Of a stretch of 48,808 nt of DNA, positions 42,378-48,808 are shown piece by piece. Every line of letters begins with the position of its first letter. Positions within the stretch are counted from its first letter, which is position 1. Source of the stretch: Planctomycetaceae bacterium (GTDB taxonomy: Bacteria > Planctomycetota > Planctomycetia > Pirellulales > Thermoguttaceae); assembly GCA_021372005.1 (NCBI GenBank), contig JAJFVC010000104.1, positions 1-48,808 on the forward strand, given 5' to 3'. The translations under genes were made by a program, and so were the position numbers. The notes beneath the pieces were generated by a model that worked only from the letters and a program-made list of their open reading frames with translations, was not told the origin of the DNA and searched no databases.

Positions 42378-44228
42378 TTATTTGACGAACAACGCCCAAC
42401 CGCCAAATTTACCGCGGAAGGTGAAATGGCTCGTGATATAGCGAGCTTCTTCAAGCGCAGGAATCAGAGGAACTTGTTGAACTTTGAAGGAGACCGGGCA
42501 GCACAGCAAAACACTGACCAACAGGGCGTTCCGATTTTCCTCGACGATGGCCTGTCTTATTGTGGCGTTGTGAAATTGGTGGTCATTCAGCCCGCCGATG
42601 CCAACGAGCGGTTCAGGAAGCAGTACCGCGTCGGCCATCGAAAGCTGTTTCTGCTTTTTATTGAGATCGGCTTGCGACGTGACATTGACGTAGTCCGGAT
42701 GGAATTGCGGCAAGAAACGGCCGGTGTCGATCAGCCATTTTCTGGTTCCATAATCGATACCGTATGGGATCGCGATTTTTTCGTACTTTTCCAGACCTAA
42801 TTCGGACACCAGCCGCGCGGGCTTTGGATTGAGAACTTTGGGCGATCCGCTGAGCGTCGCCAGGATCTGAGTGTACTGATTGCCGTCGTTAGAGGCGTAA
42901 ACCGCCGACAGCGTGCTGGCGACGATGCCGAACAGCATCACCATGGAAGCCGCGTAAGCCGGCAGCCAACGAGGCTTGTACCTCCAAAGGACGACGAACG
43001 TCATTAAAAAGATTCCAAGCCCGTTGAATAAGACGTGGCCGAAATCGCATCGGCCCAACGCCGGCGCCACGCACATCAGCGCCATGGCGATCCACGCGAG
43101 CCACAAAGGCGTGTCAGTTTGCGGATGTCGAGTGGCGCAAGCCTTTAGCATGATCGGCGCAATCCAGAATAGACACACTAAGTAGAAAAGGATATGCGGG
43201 CCGGGAAGGAGCGGGAGCGTATTGCCGCCCTTGGAAAATGCAACCATGGCCTGAAAACAGCCTGGAAACGCTAAAAACATGACGATTGGCGCGGCCGCCG
43301 TCGCCAAAATCGTCCAGAACAAAAAACGCTTGCCGAACAACCCGCCGTGAATGGCGTAGATGATCTGGGCCACGATGTAGACCAGCCCGATTTCCGTTGA
43401 TACGGACAACACCGCCAACGCGCATGCGAAGCACAAAGCGCATGCGTTCCAGGTGTTGCGACGGCCGACGACGGTTGGCGATGCGAAACGACGATGTAAA
43501 AACAAAATTGCAGCGTACGGCAGCATGAATCGCAACAACGTGTAGTTGACGCCCATGCTGCCGCCGCAACAACAGATCGCCGTTACGCTGAAGATGACGA
43601 CGCGAATCGCCGCATTGATTCGAAAACAATTCACGACGTCGAAGAGCAACCAAAGTCCGGCGACTGTCATCAGCCCGAGGCAGGCAAGATAGGAAATGTC
43701 GGGAGCAATGTCGAGGCTGCGGCCGATTTCGATGGTGATTGCGGGAAGATAAAACAGCGCCGGGCCGTAGGCCCAATCGATTTCGGTGTACAGTTGGAGA
43801 TGATATCTCCAGCTCAACTCCAGACGCGGCAGGCAACTGATCGTTTCGCCCCAGTACGCCAACGTCGGCACGCAAAAGTATACGGCGATTTGCAGGGTGA
43901 GATAGACGGCGATGAAGAAAAACAAGATCGACAACGGCATGGAACGCGGCGAGGTTTGTCTTTTGTCCGTTTGGAAGTCGAGCAATCGGTCCAAAGATTT
44001 GGGCGAACCGCCGGCCAAAAAAATCGCGCGCAAAGTCAATAACCCAACCGCCGCGAGCACCGCGAACACGCCGATGGAGTTGTTACAACCCAGTTGATAG
44101 GCCTGGGAACGCATCAGTTCGGAAGGCGGAAACCAATAGGGCAGAGAAAAAACGCCGTAGGCGGCCAGAACCAGAATGAGGCCAATGCTGAACAGATCGG
44201 CGAACCGCCTGAAACAGAGAGTCTTCAT
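42378..44228 (-). CDS. Multi-pass membrane protein, GT-C glycosyltransferase-like
   Basis: 616 residues with about ten to twelve hydrophobic segments. The first outer loop contains LYTEIDWAYGPALFYLP, an acidic-Asp plus YGP arrangement seen in several GT-C sugar transferases and polyprenyl-phosphate-sugar enzymes. A hydrophilic C-terminal region (about 450-616) would lie outside the membrane. No N-terminal signal beyond the first helix. The assignment to GT-C is inferred from topology and this loop; an O-antigen-ligase-like role is an alternative. Ribosome site weak. It has a candidate promoter at 44308-44335. It sits beside a decayed sugar regulator and a GH172 protein. Confidence 0.6.
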   Translation of the reverse strand: MKTLCFRRFADLFSIGLILVLAAYGVFSLPYWFPPSELMRSQAYQLGCNNSIGVFAVLAAVGLLTLRAIFLAGGSPKSLDRLLDFQTDKRQTSPRSMPLSILFFFIAVYLTLQIAVYFCVPTLAYWGETISCLPRLELSWRYHLQLYTEIDWAYGPALFYLPAITIEIGRSLDIAPDISYLACLGLMTVAGLWLLFDVVNCFRINAAIRVVIFSVTAICCCGGSMGVNYTLLRFMLPYAAILFLHRRFASPTVVGRRNTWNACALCFACALAVLSVSTEIGLVYIVAQIIYAIHGGLFGKRFLFWTILATAAAPIVMFLAFPGCFQAMVAFSKGGNTLPLLPGPHILFYLVCLFWIAPIMLKACATRHPQTDTPLWLAWIAMALMCVAPALGRCDFGHVLFNGLGIFLMTFVVLWRYKPRWLPAYAASMVMLFGIVASTLSAVYASNDGNQYTQILATLSGSPKVLNPKPARLVSELGLEKYEKIAIPYGIDYGTRKWLIDTGRFLPQFHPDYVNVTSQADLNKKQKQLSMADAVLLPEPLVGIGGLNDHQFHNATIRQAIVEENRNALLVSVLLCCPVSFKVQQVPLIPALEEARYITSHFTFRGKFGGWALFVK

Positions 44229-44307
44229 GTTGGAACGTCAAAATCCATGGTTGAAAGTTCGAGTGACGCATAAAAATCGCCCCTTTACGGTGCGGTCGCT
44301 TCCCAAA

Positions 44308-44335
44308 AGTATACCCTGTAATGCACGTGGAGCAA
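44308..44335 (-). promoter_or_regulatory. Candidate promoter of the GT-C-like gene
   Basis: On the minus strand TTGCTC (44330-44335), 16-base spacer, TATACT (44308-44313). The leader would be about 70 nt. Confidence 0.45.
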
Positions 44336-44436
44336 CCAGCTCCGTCGTAGGGGTTGGGTGATCCGGTTTTTGGATGTCGGCCGGGGAGAAAGGAAAACGG
44401 GTCGATCGGAAGTCGGCGGGGATTTTTCTCGACGTG

Positions 44437-44740
44437 TTATGTTTCACGTCTCACAAAAAATCCCTCGCCGCGACGCCGGGCAAAGCAGGGACCCGCGATC
44501 TTGCAATAGGCCAGACGCCGCAATTCGCGTTGCAGGAGATGGTTCCGCCGCCAGACGACCCATGGCGTAGTAATCGACGGTCACTCGCGGCGTGTCGGTT
44601 TCTCCGAGCGTTTCGGAAAGATTGACCATCGGGACGCCGAGGCGAACGGCCGCCCGCATCTCGGTCGTGCTGTTGATGGCCGGAATGCGCCGTTGCCGGG
44701 CCAACCTCTCAGTGTGTCGACGTTCAACGTGGATTGGCTT
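44437..44740 (-). pseudogene. Frameshifted fragment of a XylR-like (LacI-type ligand domain) transcription regulator
   Basis: Reading the minus strand, TEMRAAVRLGVPMVNLSETL and PRVTVDYYAMGRLAAE match the sensor domain of XylR/LacI regulators (GIPVVNVS..., AIGRLAAEHLL). After LAAE the frame is lost, but one frame over it continues as HLLQRELRRLAYCKIAG and CFARRRGEGF, the expected next block. One extra C in GAACCAT near 44553 explains the shift. The sequence stops at TAA (44437-44439), and the DNA-binding domain and the rest of the sensor are absent. It is therefore a decayed fragment rather than a sequencing slip in an intact gene. Confidence 0.6.
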
Positions 44741-44771
44741 GCGTCGTTGGCCGTGGGCCGCGAGGCCGGCG

Positions 44772-44891
44772 ATCGCTTTCGACTACGGCGAATGGGAGGC
44801 GATCGGCGTGAAGCCGGAGGTTCCGCCGATCATGTTCGACGAGTTTTTGAAGTCCGGGCATCTCGCCTTGGAAACGCCCTCGGCCGCGTAG
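44772..44891 (+). pseudogene. C-terminal remnant of an unidentified gene
   Basis: About 39 codons (FDYGEWEAIGVKPEVPP, then IMFDEFLKSG) read like the conserved end of a real protein, while the upstream part of the same frame is Arg-rich noise from the opposite strand. One frame over, just upstream, NVDWLASLAVGREAGD is also protein-like, which suggests another frameshift. Family not recognised. The 690-base gap 44229-44918 thus consists mostly of gene debris. Confidence 0.3.
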
Positions 44892-44918
44892 CGTCGCAAA
44901 CGAGGGCGGCGTCGGCGT

Positions 44919-46172
44919 TTATTCCCAACGCTGCTTGGCAATGTCTCGAATTCGCTCTGCACGGTTGGGCAATGGCGGCAGCGGCGTGTCGCTTAGCTTT
45001 TGGTACCAGTAGACCACGGAGCAGTAGTCGTCGGAACGATCGTAGAGCCAATCGCTCATGTTCGGATGGATATGGGGACCAATCCAACCGTATTTGCGTT
45101 GGTTCTCCTTGGTCAGTTGTCCCGCGCCGATTTGCTGTAGCTCTACGCGCAGACCTTCTTTGAAGAAGATCGGATCGTAGACATGGAAGCGATAGAAGGA
45201 AACAAACCGCGACCACTTCGTTTCGAGGTCGTCTTTCTTATAATTCACGCCTGTGTAGATGGCTTGATGCGGTTTCATGCCCCAACCGGTGCACAGATAG
45301 TCTTCCGCGCCCGTTCCGCAAATCGTGGGATACTTGTCGTCGCCGTCGATGTAAAACTTGATTTCTCCTTCGCCCCACCATCCCGGGCCTTTCGGATTGA
45401 CGCCGATCACTGCACCGACAAACACGCCCGGCGATCCGTGGGTGTCGAGCAGACAATAGTCCTTGCCTGCGGGCGTGGTTTCCCGGCGGAACTGAGCATG
45501 GAAGCGGCCCCAGTCGTCGGTCACCTTGTCGCCGAGCGTATAATCCACCTGATAGAAAAGCCATGGCATCTTTTTGGGCGTATCGTTTTGGAAGGTGATG
45601 CGGCATCGCTTGGAAAACGGCATGGGGAAATAGCAGTGGAAGGAGCGGCCCTCCGGCATTCCCACATAAGGCGTCATGAAAGAAGCCGTTCGGCCGTGGG
45701 CGACGCCAAAAAGGTCTCCCAACGGAGCTTCGACGGAGGGATGGGGCGAGTTGTCCCAATAAATGCGAACGATGTAGCTGCGGAGCGATTCGGGATCTCG
45801 ATCCTCTACCGTGATCCAGAGATGGCGAACCATTCCCGGTCCTTCGATGTCGCACAGGGTTTTTGTCTCGCCGGCGGCCACGTTGCGAAAGGCCGGGGCG
45901 CCTTTGCGGCCATTGCCGTTGCCCCGATCTTTGCCGCCCAGTCCTTTGCCGCCCGTCGGATTCTCCTGGGTCACGGCGCGCGATTCGAGCCCCGAGAACC
46001 GATAGGGCGCATCGGGTTGAAACTCCATCGGGTAGGATGCCGCAAGATTTCCATGTTCCCCGCCGTCGCCGCGAGCCGTCTCGGTTCCCGCTCCTAGAAC
46101 GAACAACAGCATTGAGAACGCCAAGGTTCCCTGAATCATCCAGTATTGCAATGGTTCGCGTTGCGTCGACAT
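44919..46172 (-). CDS. DUF2961 / GH172-family glycoside hydrolase-like protein
   Basis: 417 residues. The start at 46172 gives a signal peptide at about 10-35 (GTLAFSMLLFVLGAGTETA); no clear ribosome site is visible and Met at 46139 is an alternative. The family core is clear: ITVEDRDPESLRSYIVRIYWD, PEGRSFHCYFPMPFSKRCRI, GPGWWGEGEIKFYIDGD and TICGTGAEDYL. In characterised GH172 enzymes (alpha-fructofuranosidase, arabinofuranosidases) two Glu in blocks equivalent to WGEGE and GAEDY are catalytic, and both are present here. The substrate is probably a furanoside, inferred from the family. Exported to periplasm or surface. Confidence 0.88.
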   Translation of the reverse strand: MSTQREPLQYWMIQGTLAFSMLLFVLGAGTETARGDGGEHGNLAASYPMEFQPDAPYRFSGLESRAVTQENPTGGKGLGGKDRGNGNGRKGAPAFRNVAAGETKTLCDIEGPGMVRHLWITVEDRDPESLRSYIVRIYWDNSPHPSVEAPLGDLFGVAHGRTASFMTPYVGMPEGRSFHCYFPMPFSKRCRITFQNDTPKKMPWLFYQVDYTLGDKVTDDWGRFHAQFRRETTPAGKDYCLLDTHGSPGVFVGAVIGVNPKGPGWWGEGEIKFYIDGDDKYPTICGTGAEDYLCTGWGMKPHQAIYTGVNYKKDDLETKWSRFVSFYRFHVYDPIFFKEGLRVELQQIGAGQLTKENQRKYGWIGPHIHPNMSDWLYDRSDDYCSVVYWYQKLSDTPLPPLPNRAERIRDIAKQRWE

Positions 46173-46434
46173 TTTTGGATTCCGAAGAAGGGAAGGAGGG
46201 AGTGGAGGGGAGCGTGTTGCGGTTCTCGACCGGCAGGACCGCCACATGCGATGGACTGATGCAGCAACCGGGGCATTTTAACACCAAAAACAGAGACGAG
46301 CAACACTTTTGCCGGATTGGTTGGCTAGCCAGGCGTTGCTGGTTTGAACAAGAAACGAGGAGGATACGCAGGGATGAACCGCGACGTTTGGTTTTTTAGG
46401 CGATTCGTCCGTATCGGAGAAACGGACGGGCTGA

Positions 46435-47304
46435 TCAGTCGCCGATTGCGGCGGCCAGCATTTCGACCGGGCCGTTCAGGCTTTCGGCCAGTTTGCCGAG
46501 CGCTTCGGTCTCGATCTGTCGGACACGCTCGCGCGTCAGGCCCAGCGTCTCGCCGATCTCTTTGAGCGTCCGCGGCTCGTTGTCGTCCAGGCCGAACCGC
46601 ATTCGCAACACGGTCGCCTCACGCGGGTCCATCACCTCGAGCATTCGGAGCACGTGCGTGAGATTGTCGTTCTCGACCATTTCTTCGTCGGGCGTGCGGG
46701 CCCGGTCATCCATGACCATCTCGCCTAGCGACCAACCGGCCTCGGCCTGATCGGTCTGCGGCGTGAGATTGTAGATGCGGATGGCTTTCTTGATGATCGG
46801 CAGCTTTTTTCGCGGCAAACCCAACACCCGGGCGATTTCCTCGGGCGTGGGCGTGCGGCCCAATTCTTCGGTCAGCCGGCTGCTCGCCCGGCGCCATTTC
46901 GACAACAGTTCGACCATGTAGGCCGGAATCCGGATCGTTTTGGCCGTGTTGATCAACGCCCGCTTGATCGACTGCTTGATCCAATAGCTGGCGTAGGTCG
47001 AAAACCGTGTGCCGATCGCTGGATCGAACCCTTCGACGGCGCGCAACAGGCCGAGGTTGCCTTCTTCGATCAGGTCTTGCAGGCTGAGTCCTTTGCCGGT
47101 GTAGCCGCGGGCGATGTTCACCACCAGCCGCAGGTTGGCGCGGACCATGCGGTCGCGGGCCTGCGTGTCGCCAAGTCCAATGGCGACGGCCAGATCGTGT
47201 TCGTCGTCGGCCGAGAGCAACGAGGTTTCGTTGATCTCGCGGAGATAGGTTTCCAGCGGAGACTGGACGTTGGGGGCTTGTCGGCGGCGTGTGGTTTTGG
47301 GCAT
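46435..47304 (-). CDS. Primary-type sigma-70 factor (RpoD/SigA or group 2)
   Basis: 289 residues with no region 1.1, shorter than most RpoD. Region 1.2 is LETYLREINETSLLSADDE. Region 2 is near-canonical (RANLRLVVNIARGYTGKGLSLQDLIEEGNLGLLRAVEGFDP, FSTYASYWIKQSIKRAL). Region 3 runs from TIRIPAYMVELL to YNLTP. Region 4 contains LRMRFGLDD and the helix-turn-helix LKEIGETLGLTRERVRQIE. The ATG at 47304 is taken because the upstream extension lacks the basic, conserved start MPKTTRRRQ. It could be the housekeeping sigma or a close group 2 paralogue. The 262-base gap to the GH172 gene holds only a G-rich tract (46190-46212). Confidence 0.93.
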   Translation of the reverse strand: MPKTTRRRQAPNVQSPLETYLREINETSLLSADDEHDLAVAIGLGDTQARDRMVRANLRLVVNIARGYTGKGLSLQDLIEEGNLGLLRAVEGFDPAIGTRFSTYASYWIKQSIKRALINTAKTIRIPAYMVELLSKWRRASSRLTEELGRTPTPEEIARVLGLPRKKLPIIKKAIRIYNLTPQTDQAEAGWSLGEMVMDDRARTPDEEMVENDNLTHVLRMLEVMDPREATVLRMRFGLDDNEPRTLKEIGETLGLTRERVRQIETEALGKLAESLNGPVEMLAAAIGD

Positions 47305-47406
47305 CGCAATCGGTATTGTCAGCGGAATGATCTGGTCAGTTAAAACAACTATCGACGCGGACTGGGTAGTTTCTGCAATCAACAGGCGATGCGATGAACT
47401 GGGGCG

Positions 47407-47434
47407 AATGTAGCTTGGATTCGGACTTTGTCGA
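47407..47434 (-). promoter_or_regulatory. Candidate promoter of the sigma-70 gene
   Basis: On the minus strand TCGACA (47429-47434, 5/6), 16-base spacer, TACATT (47407-47412, 4/6). The leader would be about 95 nt. Confidence 0.35.
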
Positions 47435-47532
47435 AAAAACCGATGACGCCGCAAAAAACGCCGCCGTTGTGAAGGATGGATTCCTTACGCAGAAGAAAAG
47501 CGTCAAAACAAGGTCACAATTCTCGCGCGCAA

Positions 47533-47565
47533 GAAAAAAGCCCGTCGTAGAATCTACGACGGGCT
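47533..47565 (-). terminator. Rho-independent terminator of rpsA
   Basis: AGCCCGTCGTAGA (47539-47551) is the exact reverse complement of 47553-47565, giving a long perfect stem. On the minus strand it is followed by six T (47533-47538). A T-run on the other side (47572-47577) could make it bidirectional. Confidence 0.92.
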
Positions 47566-47599
47566 GAAGTTCTTTTTTCGTCGCGAAAAACGACAAAAG

Positions 47600-48808
<1,209 letters not shown>

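Overview
The window is a GC-rich bacterial chromosome segment, most consistent with a Planctomycetota (Pirellulales-like) genome. That placement is inferred from gene content: a DUF1207 outer-membrane protein, a TMTC-like membrane glycosyltransferase with TPRs, very long envelope proteins of unknown family, a futalosine-pathway gene (mqnA), a GH172/DUF2961 protein and a pilMNOPQ-like cluster with divergent middle members. No rRNA, tRNA, CRISPR array, transposase or phage gene was recognised.

Layout. 57-1214 (-) is a trypsin-like HtrA/Deg protease with one PDZ domain. It is divergent from a 1357-residue chimera (1607-5680, +) that joins a vWA-like domain, a secretin N0/STN domain, helical repeats, a DUF2135-like domain and an isolated scrap of secretin sequence. 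A TPR membrane glycosyltransferase follows (5741-7651). 7666-11384 (-) carries two groups: a C-terminal processing protease with tsaD, and a secreted repeat protein with a PmtA-like methyltransferase. A DUF1207 protein (-) is divergent from mqnA (+). plsC, cmk and a large GH38-like protein (15166-17994) follow on the minus strand.

18317-27907 (+) is a type IV pilus / type II secretion-like cluster: a PilM-PilN fusion, two single-pass membrane proteins at the PilO and PilP positions, and a 1355-residue secretin closed by a strong terminator. Its secretin is a paralogue of the chimera at 1607. Convergent to it are an ECF-like sigma factor and, upstream of that, a 58-residue membrane protein. 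After an inositol monophosphatase family gene (29686-30486), two translationally coupled giant genes (30661-39791, together about 9.1 kb) encode signal-peptide, large ectodomain and membrane-anchor proteins. I see three related modules in them, two fused in the second protein. This is the best candidate in the window for an undescribed system.

The right part holds rimI convergent with a YfcE/MJ0936-type phosphodiesterase, a CAP-domain protein, a looser accessory stretch (GT-C-like membrane protein, decayed XylR-like regulator, GH172 protein), a primary-type sigma-70 factor, and rpsA running off the right edge.

Recurrent themes are envelope biogenesis, unusual domain recombination around secretin parts, and short G-rich repeats that have entered coding sequence in frame (glycosyltransferase, tsaD) or supply a stop codon (cmk). 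All functional calls come from reading motifs by eye; no database search was run.
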